From NCBI GenBank assembly GCA_028284775.1, contig JANQRB010000016.1, positions 1 to 64,000 on the forward strand: a stretch of 64,000 nt of DNA, in the 5' to 3' direction. Position 1 is the stretch's first letter. Every line of letters starts with the position of its first letter. Made by a program: the position numbers and the translations under genes. Below are positions 18,353 through 27,566 of the stretch, piece by piece. The notes under the pieces were generated by a model. The model did not search any database. It was not told the origin of the DNA and saw only the letters and a list, made by a program, of their open reading frames with translations. This DNA comes from Candidatus Kapaibacterium sp. Lineage in GTDB: Bacteria; Bacteroidota; Ignavibacteria; Kapaibacteriales; UBA7675.

Positions 18353-18553
18353 TTATTCGGCGCAGGGACAGTCTTTGCCTGGCGCGCTTCGCCAGAACTC
18401 ACGCACGGGATTGCCTTCGCGACTGGGAATCTCAACCTTGATGCATGCCGGATCGCTCTCGCAAGGGTCCGCCTCTGTGCCGCCATCCGAACATGATAGC
18501 ATTGTGATGAGCGCCGGCAACACTAGGGCGGCAATCGCTTTGCTGACTTTCAT
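18353..18553 (-). CDS. Small cysteine-rich lipoprotein
   Basis: ATG 18553 follows an AGGAGA Shine-Dalgarno sequence 8-9 bases upstream. The 66-residue product has a lipoprotein signal (MKVSKAIAALVLPALITMLS then Cys 21). The mature part is about 46 residues with five cysteines (lipid Cys, DPC, PAC, DC, PC) and many charged residues. No family was recognised. It is monocistronic, convergent to the DEAD-box helicase gene. A role in envelope stress or metal binding could be imagined but is unsupported. Confidence 0.65.
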   Translation of the reverse strand: MKVSKAIAALVLPALITMLSCSDGGTEADPCESDPACIKVEIPSREGNPVREFWRSAPGKDCPCAE

Positions 18554-18832
18554 ACCCGGCTCTCTCCTCGTATCGACCTCTTGCGGACCTGCTACCGGCA
18601 TTTGTTTCAACGCGAAATTACACCAAAAGGCCAGGGCGGCAAAATCATTTGCCGCTGCCGCTGCTTGCTGCCTTTGCGCGACAGGCGAAAAGACAAAGGA
18701 CCGTCAGGGCTGAAAAATAAATAAATATTATTGTGTACATAAATATAATTATTTACATTTGAAACGCTAATCGATGTCTGGAAGTCTGCGGCTCCTCCAA
18801 TGCCGCATAATTCATTAACAAAAGGATATGAT

Positions 18833-19789
18833 ATGTCAGCAGCGATTCGTTTCAACCGTTCCATCCTATTGAAGCAGGACATCGGGACCGTCTGGAAAGC
18901 ACTGACCAGCGCGGAAGCGCTCAACATCTGGTTTAGTGATGAAGCCGAAGTCGAAGCGCGTGAAGGGGGCAGACTGCGACTGCGGGGCCGGGCAATCCCC
19001 GGCAATATCAGCGCGTGGATCTCGGCCTTTGAAGACCGGAGGCGGCTGGGCTTTGGCTGGCAACTTCTCGGTGTGGAGACCTCCGTCCTCCTCAGCCTGG
19101 AGGAGCAGGCGGATATGACACGGCTTAGCGTCAGCCACTCGGCCGCCAATAGTCAGGACGCGCATTTTTTCATGTCACATGAAGCGCCGGCCGACCGCTC
19201 GATTCCGCGGATTAACCTGCGCGAGCTCTGGAGCTACATCCTGGGAGCCCTACGCATCTATCTGATAACGGGCCGCAGTGCGGGCAAAGCCGATCTGAAC
19301 GCAGCGCCCACAGACGAAGTGCGCTACAGCCTGCAGGTGCCTGTGGCGCCGGCCGCGGCCTTCGATGCGCTGGTCAATCCCGCTAAACTTCAGCATTGGA
19401 TCGCGGCGAATGCGCGGATAGAGCCTCGCGAGGGTGGCGCCATCAACTTTGCCTGGGACCTCGACGGACCGCAGCGCGTCCTTCAATATGAAGAAGGCAG
19501 TCGCCTTGCTTATTCCTGGTATGACAGCACGCTTGACTGGCGTTCCAAAGTCGAGTGGCAGGTGGAAGCGGACGGCGCCGGCGCTCGTATCAGCCTCGTT
19601 CACTCGGGATTCCTGCAGGCGCCATCCGATATATTTACCGATTACCGCTGCGGCTGGCCGGTCTTCGGACAGTTTCTGGCCCTCACCTTGCTTGATGAGT
19701 TGCGCCATCGGGAGTTTTTCCTGCCGGAAGACAGAGACAATGCTTCGGGCACGAACGCAGAAACTACTGCAGTGCCTCAGGACGATTAA
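18833..19789 (+). CDS. Tandem SRPBCC (AHSA1/START-like) domain protein
   Basis: ATG 18833 is chosen since AAAGGA lies about 8 bases before it. The 318-residue protein contains two copies of the SRPBCC hydrophobic-pocket fold. Copy one (about 5-135) has SILLKQDIGTVWKALTSAEA and WFSDEAEVEAREGG. Copy two (about 165-300) has LQVPVAPAAAFDALVNPAKL and WIAANARIEPREGG. The 'W-x-x...E-x-R-E-G-G' pattern is shared by both, so the gene arose by internal duplication. AHSA1-like proteins bind small hydrophobic ligands or activate Hsp90; ligand unknown. No signal peptide, so cytoplasmic. The gene is solitary, preceded by an AT-rich promoter stretch (18710-18770). Confidence 0.85.
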   Translation: MSAAIRFNRSILLKQDIGTVWKALTSAEALNIWFSDEAEVEAREGGRLRLRGRAIPGNISAWISAFEDRRRLGFGWQLLGVETSVLLSLEEQADMTRLSVSHSAANSQDAHFFMSHEAPADRSIPRINLRELWSYILGALRIYLITGRSAGKADLNAAPTDEVRYSLQVPVAPAAAFDALVNPAKLQHWIAANARIEPREGGAINFAWDLDGPQRVLQYEEGSRLAYSWYDSTLDWRSKVEWQVEADGAGARISLVHSGFLQAPSDIFTDYRCGWPVFGQFLALTLLDELRHREFFLPEDRDNASGTNAETTAVPQDD

Positions 19790-19902
19790 TCTCAGACAGA
19801 ATTCAGGATATTCGGCCGCCGGGCCCGCAACGCTGCAGGCAGCCCGCTTTTCCCTTGCAGTCTGATTTCGTATTATGCCGCTCCAACTTATTCGGAGCGT
19901 CT

Positions 19903-21864
19903 ATGTGGATCGATGCCAGGGACCTAGTGAAAGCATTTTTCCGGACTATCCTGCCGACTCCTTCAGCTACTTTCTTTCTTGCGGGACTGTTGACATTCTG
20001 CTGGTTTAACAGTCCATTGGCCGGGATGCCCTCCGGCGGCGACCTCTGGCTGACTAAAGCGCACGACGGACGTCGAACGGGGCAAAGCGCGGCTAACGGC
20101 CCTTTGTCGATTGACGAATCACGCACCTGGAAGGCCGATGTTCCTGCTGCCTTTGTCGTTAACATCGGCGCCAGCGTGTATCAGGGTGGCGCAATTGTCG
20201 GTTCCTGGGGACTTGTCCGCAGCGATCCGGAAGGACGTGGTCCCAAGTTTATCGACAAGTTCGACGGCAAGGTCTACGGCTTCGACCGCAGTGATGGCTC
20301 GCCGCTTTGGGGCGGGGCCGTCGACCTGGACTTAACACCCTTCTTTTATGATTTTCAGGATCGCTCCGGCGCCACCAATTTTCACAACGGCACGGTGGAA
20401 GGACAGGCGGCGATCGATACAGCACGCGACGTCTTCTACCTTGGGCGCGGTGACGGCAAACTCTATGCAATCGATTTGACAAGCGGCGCAATTCGCTGGC
20501 GTTTCAAGACCTTTAATCCGGACCTGCCGGATGATCCCGATGGCGGCGGCGAGCTCATTGCCGCGCCATTGCTCGGCCCTGACGGCGCCGTCTATGTCGG
20601 TTCCTGGGGCGTTGGACCTCATGAAACCAACGCTATATACTGCATCAATCCCGATGGCAGCTTGCGCTGGCGTTATCCCGCGGCGAGCTCGCTGAGTATG
20701 CAGCCGATATTCAGCTCACCGGCCTTCAGCCCCGACATGCAAAGCGTCTACTTCAGTACCTGGTTTCAGGAGGATCCGGAGCAGCCGGGCGTCGTGTTTG
20801 CCCTGCGAGTCGATGACAAAGCGCTGAGTGATTCGGAGCGCCTGAAATGGAGGCAGCCTTTGCAGCACAAAGATCAGGCTGTCTGGACAACTACTATGGC
20901 AGTCGGCAGCGACGGCGTCCTGTACATCGGCGGTTTCGCTAATTTGCCGCCCTTCGCCCAAAATGTGCCGCTGGTAACGGCATTGCGCGACGAAGAAGAA
21001 GACGACGGCGCCTGGCAGGCCGTCCCGCACTGGGATTCGGGCTTCCTGGAACTGCGAGATGGCGCGCAGTTCATCGGCGGAATCGCGCTGCGCGAGGTGG
21101 AAGGGCAGACCCTGAGACTCTACCTAAGCACAGCCAATATTCGCAACAACAACAATCGCGAGGCAGGCGCACTGCATGCCGTCGCGGCCGACGACGGTCA
21201 ACTGCTGGCATCTTACGATCCGTCGGACGATGTGCCGGCGGCGGTCGGCGGCCTCAACTCGCCCGCTATCGGCGCGGACGGAACAATTTATGTCGGTGTG
21301 CGCGGCAAGTTCAAAGCGGCGCTGGTCGAGCCGGTCAATGGTCATGTCTTTGCCATTAATTACAATCAGGACCAAATGCAATTCAGCACCGTCTGGAACT
21401 ATGAGGTGGAAGGTCATATCGAATGGAATCATCCCGCCATCGGGCCCGATGGCGGTCTCTATATTGCGTCCTCCTTTGGCGGCGCTACGGATATTCGCGT
21501 CTACGAGCCCGGCCAAAACCCCGACAATGCCACAGCACGCATGTATGCTCTCAAGGGACCGGCGGAAACCGTCGGTATCATGCGGGGCCCCTCGTTGCCC
21601 GATAGATTAACGCTCTACGCGCCTGGTCCCAATCCCTGTGACGCCAGTGCTCTCATCGAGTATTTTCTGCCGTGGCCTGCCGTCACGCAGGTGCAGCTGA
21701 TCGATCAGCGCGGCGGCGGTACAAGTTTGCAGTCAGCCAGACGACAGGAGGCGGGTCGTCACCGCTTCGTCGCCGATCTGCGCGGTCTGGCGGCAGGTGT
21801 CTATCTCTGTGTCGTCAGTGCCAATGGCGAGCGGGCACAGGCGACTTTGATTGTATTTCGCTGA
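19903..21864 (+). CDS. Secreted PQQ-like beta-propeller protein with T9SS sorting domain
   Basis: ATG 19903 follows GGAG. The 653-residue protein has an N-terminal hydrophobic export signal (TFFLAGLLTFCWFNSPLAG, about residues 20-40). It has propeller repeats of the PQQ/pyrrolo-quinoline type: KVYGFDRSDGSPLWGGAVDL, KLYAIDLTSGAIRW and GAVYVGSWGVG. The last about 85 residues fit the T9SS type A sorting domain (YAPGPNPCDASALIEYFLP ... LRGLAAGVYLCVVSANGE ... ATLIVFR). It should cross the outer membrane by the Por system and be anchored or released at the surface. No catalytic dehydrogenase residues could be singled out, so enzyme activity is not claimed. Monocistronic. Confidence 0.82.
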   Translation: MWIDARDLVKAFFRTILPTPSATFFLAGLLTFCWFNSPLAGMPSGGDLWLTKAHDGRRTGQSAANGPLSIDESRTWKADVPAAFVVNIGASVYQGGAIVGSWGLVRSDPEGRGPKFIDKFDGKVYGFDRSDGSPLWGGAVDLDLTPFFYDFQDRSGATNFHNGTVEGQAAIDTARDVFYLGRGDGKLYAIDLTSGAIRWRFKTFNPDLPDDPDGGGELIAAPLLGPDGAVYVGSWGVGPHETNAIYCINPDGSLRWRYPAASSLSMQPIFSSPAFSPDMQSVYFSTWFQEDPEQPGVVFALRVDDKALSDSERLKWRQPLQHKDQAVWTTTMAVGSDGVLYIGGFANLPPFAQNVPLVTALRDEEEDDGAWQAVPHWDSGFLELRDGAQFIGGIALREVEGQTLRLYLSTANIRNNNNREAGALHAVAADDGQLLASYDPSDDVPAAVGGLNSPAIGADGTIYVGVRGKFKAALVEPVNGHVFAINYNQDQMQFSTVWNYEVEGHIEWNHPAIGPDGGLYIASSFGGATDIRVYEPGQNPDNATARMYALKGPAETVGIMRGPSLPDRLTLYAPGPNPCDASALIEYFLPWPAVTQVQLIDQRGGGTSLQSARRQEAGRHRFVADLRGLAAGVYLCVVSANGERAQATLIVFR

Positions 21865-22132
21865 TACGCCGTCTGCACAACAGCAACGTTTCGCAGCGGA
21901 CGAATGCTTCCGGGACGAAGGGAAGACTCATTTTGTCATAAACGATTCCGGGCGTATGAAGCCGCGCCTGCAGGTAGTACGTCCATTGAATCACCATTTT
22001 TTTTAATCCCCGAATTCACACCTGTTAAACGCCTTGCGGCGCTGATCCCGCGTCGATTCGGTCCCTGAATTTTGCTCGCTGCCGGGAATCACCTAGTTTG
22101 CGCGCTCTTTGTATCACTAAGCACACTCGACC

Positions 22133-23725
22133 ATGCAGCGGGACAATACGGCCGACAAGAAGCTCTCAAACGAAGGCGATGCAGGCGAAGTACAGGGAAT
22201 GCCGTCTTTTGACGAAAGGCAGGGGACATGGGTACTGATTGCCACTATTCTGGCGTCGAGTATGGCATTCATCGATTCAACCGCGCTGAATGTGGCCTTG
22301 CCCGCGCTGCAACACGATCTTGGCGCCAGCGGTTCAGAGCTGCTGTGGCTCATTAACGCCTATCTCTTGATGCTTGCCTCTCTGATATTGGTAGGAGGGG
22401 CAATGGGCGATGTCTTTGGCCGCAAAAAAGTTTTCGCTGCCGGCATTATCCTGTTTATGCTTGCCTCGCTTTGCTGCGGACTAGCGCCCCATGTCGAAAT
22501 GCTGATCGCTTTTCGAGCGCTGCAGGGTATCGGCGGCGCTTTGATGATCCCGGGCAGCCTGGCAATCATCAGCGCGGTGTTTCCGGCGCATAAACGCGGG
22601 CGGGCTATCGGCACCTGGTCGGCTGCCGCTACTATCGTGACGGTAGTGGGGCCGGTGCTCGGCGGCTACCTGGCCGATCTGGGAATGTGGCGTGCGGTAT
22701 TTCTGATTAATCTGCCTCTGGGGCTGTGCGCACTCGTAGTATTGCAACGCTATGTACCGGAAAACCGGGACCCCGACGCCGACGGCCGGATCGATTATCC
22801 CGGCGCCGGGTTGGTATCGTCCGGGCTGGCGGGCCTGACCTATAGTTGTATCGCAATGCCCGATCTGGGGCTGGTCGATCCGAGCGTCCTCTTCGGTCTG
22901 ACGCTGGGCGTTACAGCCCTAACGGCCTTTGTGCGCAGGCAGAGCCGCTGCCCGCGTCCGATGCTGCCGCTACCCTTGTTTCGTGCGCGTACCTTCACTG
23001 GCGCAAATGTACTTACGCTGTTACTATATGGCGCGCTGTCAATCGGCATGCTCATTCTTTCGCTGACTTTAGTTCAGGCACAGGATTATACGCAGGTCGC
23101 CGCCGGGCTGGCCTTCCTGCCTTTTGCCTTATTTATGATTCTGCTTTCACGCTGGGCCGGCAGCCTGGCGGATCGCATCGGTACTCGCCTGCTTCTGATC
23201 ATCGGGCCGACCGTGACCGCTGTGGGCTTTATCCTGTTGGCAATGATCGGAGCGACCGCCGGAATGGATGACTACTGGCACACTTTTCTCCCCGGCCTGA
23301 TGGTCTTCGGTTTGGGAATGGCTTTGACGGTCGTCCCGCTGACGACAGCCGTAATGACTTCGGTGGATACGGCGCGTGCCGGCCTGGCTTCCGGTGTTAA
23401 TAATGCCGTTTCCCGTACGGCGGGTGTCCTGGCGATTGCCATTGTAGGCGCGCTGGCTCTTCACAACTTCACTACGGCCCTTGAAAGCAGGCTGACGGCG
23501 CTGCCGCTCGACGAGGCCGAGCACCAGGCGGTACTGGCGACGTCCGGGCATCTTGGCAATGCCGCTGTGCCGGATGCCGTGCGCGAGCACATGCGACCAC
23601 AGGCGCAGGAGGCGCTGCGACTGGCCTTTATCGACAGCTACCAGATCGTCATGCTTATCTGCGCGGCTCTGAGCCTGCTTTCGGCCGCGATCGCCTTTTT
23701 TCTGATCGAAGGCAAAAAAGCGTAA
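22133..23725 (+). CDS. MFS drug:H+ antiporter, DHA2 (EmrB/QacA) family
   Basis: The 530-residue protein shows about 14 hydrophobic helices. Motif A is visible as GAMGDVFGRKKVFAAGI after helix 2 (G-x-x-x-D-x-x-G-R-K). The first helix carries the DHA2 motif region SSMAFIDSTALNVALPAL (motif D1). Motif C-like GPVLGGYL occurs in helix 5 (antiporter motif). These mark a 14-TM DHA2 efflux pump of the inner membrane. Partner membrane-fusion and outer-membrane genes are absent here, so it may work alone. No regulator is adjacent. Substrate unknown. Confidence 0.9.
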   Translation: MQRDNTADKKLSNEGDAGEVQGMPSFDERQGTWVLIATILASSMAFIDSTALNVALPALQHDLGASGSELLWLINAYLLMLASLILVGGAMGDVFGRKKVFAAGIILFMLASLCCGLAPHVEMLIAFRALQGIGGALMIPGSLAIISAVFPAHKRGRAIGTWSAAATIVTVVGPVLGGYLADLGMWRAVFLINLPLGLCALVVLQRYVPENRDPDADGRIDYPGAGLVSSGLAGLTYSCIAMPDLGLVDPSVLFGLTLGVTALTAFVRRQSRCPRPMLPLPLFRARTFTGANVLTLLLYGALSIGMLILSLTLVQAQDYTQVAAGLAFLPFALFMILLSRWAGSLADRIGTRLLLIIGPTVTAVGFILLAMIGATAGMDDYWHTFLPGLMVFGLGMALTVVPLTTAVMTSVDTARAGLASGVNNAVSRTAGVLAIAIVGALALHNFTTALESRLTALPLDEAEHQAVLATSGHLGNAAVPDAVREHMRPQAQEALRLAFIDSYQIVMLICAALSLLSAAIAFFLIEGKKA

Positions 23726-23859
23726 CAGGACAAAAAACAAATGAGCCACGAAGGCAGAGGAGCTGTGCCCTCGTTGCGCTGAAAATTCGTAAGTTGCGAA
23801 CTGCGAGTAAAATCTGGGTGACAGACTGCATGCGAATCAGTTAACATTGGGATGTTGCA

Positions 23860-26715
23860 ATGAGTGAATTTCTGCCGGGGCAGCGCTGGATAAGTGAAAT
23901 GGAGCCCGAACTCGGCCTGGGGAAAGTTGTCGAAGCCGATCACCGTCGTATCCGTATTCACTTCGCAGCCGTCGGAGCTACGCGGCAATATGCGAAAGCA
24001 TCGGCGCCACTGGCGCGCGTTCGTTATAAGTCGGGCGACGAAGTTCAGCGCCAGGACGGAAGCAAGGTCACAGTCAAAGAAGTCGTCGAACGCGACGGAC
24101 TATTCGTTTATGTCGGGACGGATGTTGAAGTACCGGAAGATCAACTGAGTGACGCCATCAGTTTTGACAAACCGGAAGACCGTCTGCTGGCGGGGCAGGG
24201 CAATAACTCACATACCTTCAGCCTTCGCTACGACACCCTGCTTCACGTAGCGAAGCAGCGCAAGTCGGCAGTCCGCGGATTTTTGGGCGGTCGGATCGAT
24301 CTGATACCGCACCAGCTTTATATCGCGCACGAAGTAGCCAATCGCTTGCTGCCCCGCGTCTTGCTGGCCGATGAAGTCGGCCTCGGCAAAACGATTGAAG
24401 CCTGCCTTATCGTTCACAGGCTTCTCCTGAGCGGGAGGGCCAGCAGAGTGCTCCTGCTGGTGCCCGAGCCTTTGATAAATCAGTGGATCGTGGAGATGTA
24501 CCGGCGCTTTAACCTCTGGTTTCAGCTCTATGACGAAGAGCGCTGTGTCGACGCGATGGAACAGCATCCGGACAGCAACCCCTTTGATGACAATCAGCTT
24601 GTCATTTGCGGCATCGATTTCCTGGCGGGCAAAGAGGACTGGCGGGAGCAGCTCGTCAAGGCCGGCTGGGATACGGTGGTCGTCGATGAAGCCCATCATC
24701 TGCGCTGGACGGAGGAAGAGGCAAGCCCGGAATACGCGCTCGTCGAGGCTCTCGCGCGCAGTACACCCGGTCTGCTGCTGTTAACAGCAACGCCCGAGCA
24801 GCTGGGACAGGCGGGCCACTTCGCGCGCCTCCGTCTGCTCGACCCGGATCGCTATACCGATCTGGCCGCTTACAGCAAGGAATCAGAGCAATATCATAAA
24901 GTAGCGGAAATAGCGGCCAGTCTGATGGACGGCGCGAGCCTCAGTAAAGACGAGGCCGACAGCCTGAGCACGCTGCTGCCGGGCGAGAAAAAGGACAACA
25001 AGAAGCGCATTGCAGCATTGCAGGAAGGCGATGCGGAGGCAAAACAGCAGTTCGTGGAAGAATTGCTGGACCTGCACGGCGTAGGCCGCGTAATGTTTCG
25101 CAATACGCGGGCGGCAATGACCGGGTTTCCGGAACGCAAGGCACAGCCGGATCGTCTGGACGCCGCTCAAGCGGCGGGCAAGGCCCTGCTCCTGGAGGAA
25201 TTCAAAGACGACGCCGGTCTACGCGAGGGTCAAGCGGCCTATGATTACAGCGATGATCCGCGCATCACCTGGCTCGTGTCATTGCTTAAGAAAGACAAAG
25301 AACGCAAGGTCCTGCTCATCTGCCGCAGCAAGGAAAAAGTCGCCGCGGCCCAGGAGGCACTGCAGCAGCAGATTAACACGAAAATCGCTTTGTTTCATGA
25401 AGAGCTTTCCCTGAATCAGCGCGACCGTAACGCCGCCTGGTTCGCTGAGGACGATGGAGCCCAGGTGCTGCTTTGCTCGGAGATCGGCAGCGAAGGACGC
25501 AATTTTCAGTTCGTCAGCGATCTCGTCCTTTTTGATCTGCCGCTGGACCCGGAACTGCTTGAACAGCGCATCGGCCGTTTAGACCGTATCGGTCAGAAAA
25601 ATACGATTAACATTCACATTCCTTATGTTGCCGGAAGTGCCCAGGAAGTACTGTATCGCTGGTATCAGGAGGGACTTAACGCATTCGAAGCCAGTGTTGT
25701 CGGCGGCAGTGACTACGTAGAAGCTTTTCGCGATCGTCTGATCGCAGCGGCTTTGCATGCCGCCGAGGCCGACGCGGACAAAGACATCGCAGCGCTGATC
25801 GCCGACACGCGCAGTCTGTGCGAAGACGTCAGCGGCCGGATCGAAAGCGGACGCGATCGCCTGCTGGAGATGAATTCCTACCGGCCGCTGCAGGCCGCCG
25901 ACGTTGAGCTCGCCATTCAAAATGAAGACAGCGATCCGGCGCTTGAAAAATATTGCCTGCGTCTGTTCCAACACTTTGGCGTAAACGTCGAGGAACTGGC
26001 CGAACGCAGCTACCTGTTGAAACCCGGCAATCTACTTACCGATGCTTTCCCGACGATTCCCGACGACGGGCTTTCGGTGTCCTTTGACCGGCAGCGCGCG
26101 CTGGTACGCGAAGACATCGGTTTTTTCACCTGGGATCATCCGATGATCATCGGGGCAATGGATGTTATGCTGGGCTCGGAATACGGCAACACCTCTTTTG
26201 CGCTCTGGCGCGATCGCAACTCGCGCGTGATTATGATGGAAGCCATTTTTGTGCTGGAATGTCTTGCGCCACCCGCCCTGCAGGCCGACCGCTTTTTACC
26301 GCCGACGCCCCTGCGGGTTGTCGTCAACCAATTCCAGGAAGACAGTACGGACGAATTTGATCGCGACGAGCTGAATACGCATCTGACTGACGGGCCGGCC
26401 TTTCGTTTGCTGAACAATCAGCAAGTGTCGCAAATGCTGGTTCCGAAATTATTCAGCTTTAGTCGCGAGACGGCAGAAAGCCGGGCCGAGCCGCTTAAAC
26501 AGGAAGCGCTGGACGCGATGGAAAAACTGCTGGGTGCTGAAATCGAGCGGCTGCGCGCCTTGAAAGCCGTTAATGATCACGTTCGCGATGAAGAGATTAG
26601 CCTGGCCGAAAATCATCGGAGCGAATTGAAACAACATATCGAAGCCGCCCGTCTTCGCCTCGATGCCCTGCGCCTGATCTGGCGCGGTCCCTCGGACCAT
26701 CGCCTGCTGCGCTAA
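23860..26715 (+). CDS. rapA: RNA polymerase-associated SWI2/SNF2 ATPase RapA (HepA)
   Basis: The 951-residue length is close to E. coli RapA (968). The N-terminus FLPGQRWISEMEPELGLGKV starts the tandem Tudor-like domain of RapA. The SNF2 motor has Walker A DEVGLGKT (residues 171-178), DEAHH box (276-280), TATP (motif III), and helicase C motifs EGRNFQF and QRIGRLDRIGQ. The C-terminal about 350 residues match the RapA-specific spacer and C-terminal domains. RapA recycles RNA polymerase from post-termination complexes and rescues stalled ones. It is best known in gammaproteobacteria, so its presence here is notable. It is preceded at 134 bases by an unrelated MFS gene. Confidence 0.93.
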   Translation: MSEFLPGQRWISEMEPELGLGKVVEADHRRIRIHFAAVGATRQYAKASAPLARVRYKSGDEVQRQDGSKVTVKEVVERDGLFVYVGTDVEVPEDQLSDAISFDKPEDRLLAGQGNNSHTFSLRYDTLLHVAKQRKSAVRGFLGGRIDLIPHQLYIAHEVANRLLPRVLLADEVGLGKTIEACLIVHRLLLSGRASRVLLLVPEPLINQWIVEMYRRFNLWFQLYDEERCVDAMEQHPDSNPFDDNQLVICGIDFLAGKEDWREQLVKAGWDTVVVDEAHHLRWTEEEASPEYALVEALARSTPGLLLLTATPEQLGQAGHFARLRLLDPDRYTDLAAYSKESEQYHKVAEIAASLMDGASLSKDEADSLSTLLPGEKKDNKKRIAALQEGDAEAKQQFVEELLDLHGVGRVMFRNTRAAMTGFPERKAQPDRLDAAQAAGKALLLEEFKDDAGLREGQAAYDYSDDPRITWLVSLLKKDKERKVLLICRSKEKVAAAQEALQQQINTKIALFHEELSLNQRDRNAAWFAEDDGAQVLLCSEIGSEGRNFQFVSDLVLFDLPLDPELLEQRIGRLDRIGQKNTINIHIPYVAGSAQEVLYRWYQEGLNAFEASVVGGSDYVEAFRDRLIAAALHAAEADADKDIAALIADTRSLCEDVSGRIESGRDRLLEMNSYRPLQAADVELAIQNEDSDPALEKYCLRLFQHFGVNVEELAERSYLLKPGNLLTDAFPTIPDDGLSVSFDRQRALVREDIGFFTWDHPMIIGAMDVMLGSEYGNTSFALWRDRNSRVIMMEAIFVLECLAPPALQADRFLPPTPLRVVVNQFQEDSTDEFDRDELNTHLTDGPAFRLLNNQQVSQMLVPKLFSFSRETAESRAEPLKQEALDAMEKLLGAEIERLRALKAVNDHVRDEEISLAENHRSELKQHIEAARLRLDALRLIWRGPSDHRLLR

Positions 26716-26808
26716 GCCTTTACGCATCGTTCTTGTTTAAGCGATTCAATGCGGCCCCAGACTGAGTTGTATTCTTGTTGACTGCATTGCGGATAGAAGC
26801 GATTCTTC

Positions 26809-27480
26809 TTGCTCCGACAGATAAAAATACTGACTACCGGCGGTTTTGTGATCGCCAATGGCCTGTGCGTTAAAACGGTCCTTGATCTGGCGATCTGGTC
26901 GCATAAGTTTCCGTCGTGGTTTGTACCGCTCTTTGGCGCCGGCGTCTTGATATTGCTGCTGGTAAGCACGGCAGTTCTTCGGGATTTCTGGCAGCTCAAT
27001 GCCATTGTATCGCAGCCCGGCCGGCAAGCCGCTGCACCCTGGCTGCTCGTTATAGTCTCATATTTCTGTACTACGGCCGTCCATTCTTTCTATCCATTTC
27101 AGAGCGATGTTCTGTCTGTGTGGAATGAACAGACTGCTGTGTTGCGGTTTAACTTTGTACTGGCGGCGCTCGGCACGCTCGTTTCGATCGGTCTTTCTTT
27201 GCTCTACAGGCGAAACAGCGTGCCGGCTGTCCTGAGCTTGCTTCTGTTTAACTTCCTGCTCTTGCTTCCCAACGACGACTGTCGCAATTCGTTTAACATC
27301 TGGTGGATCAACATTATCGGCGCCTCACCGCTGATGTACATTCCGAATATATTCGTCAATCTTTTCGCTGTTCTCGCCCTCCTGCGTATTCGCTATTGGC
27401 CGGCCATTTTGATGATGACTGCAATCTGCGTGGCTGTCTGTCTGCTTGGACTGGGACACCAGAGCGACATCATTTGGTGA
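26809..27480 (+). CDS. Integral membrane protein of unknown function
   Basis: The 223-residue frame starts at TTG 26809 (MLRQIKILTT), the only early start after an upstream in-frame stop; the ribosome-binding site is weak. About six membrane helices are visible, for example PLFGAGVLILLLVSTAVL, APWLLVIVSYFCTTAVH, FNFVLAALGTLVSIGLSLLY, VLSLLLFNFLLLLP, NIFVNLFAVLALL and ILMMTAICVAVCLLGLG. A conserved-looking acidic/polar loop NDDCRNSFNIWWINIIG lies between helices 4 and 5. No family was recognised. It is in the same direction as rapA, 93 bases behind it, and convergent to the BNR-repeat gene. Confidence 0.65.
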   Translation: MLRQIKILTTGGFVIANGLCVKTVLDLAIWSHKFPSWFVPLFGAGVLILLLVSTAVLRDFWQLNAIVSQPGRQAAAPWLLVIVSYFCTTAVHSFYPFQSDVLSVWNEQTAVLRFNFVLAALGTLVSIGLSLLYRRNSVPAVLSLLLFNFLLLLPNDDCRNSFNIWWINIIGASPLMYIPNIFVNLFAVLALLRIRYWPAILMMTAICVAVCLLGLGHQSDIIW

Positions 27481-27566
27481 TGAACCGATTGCAAGACGGC
27501 GTAGAGGGCTCTCGCCGGAATGCCACCGGTCGCCCTCGACCATTTCCACCTGTCACGCGGCTTTCT

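Noticed and set aside
18607..19149. 180-codon minus-strand frame overlapping the SRPBCC gene
   Set aside because: Ser/Arg-rich mirror of the well-supported SRPBCC gene; no start signal.
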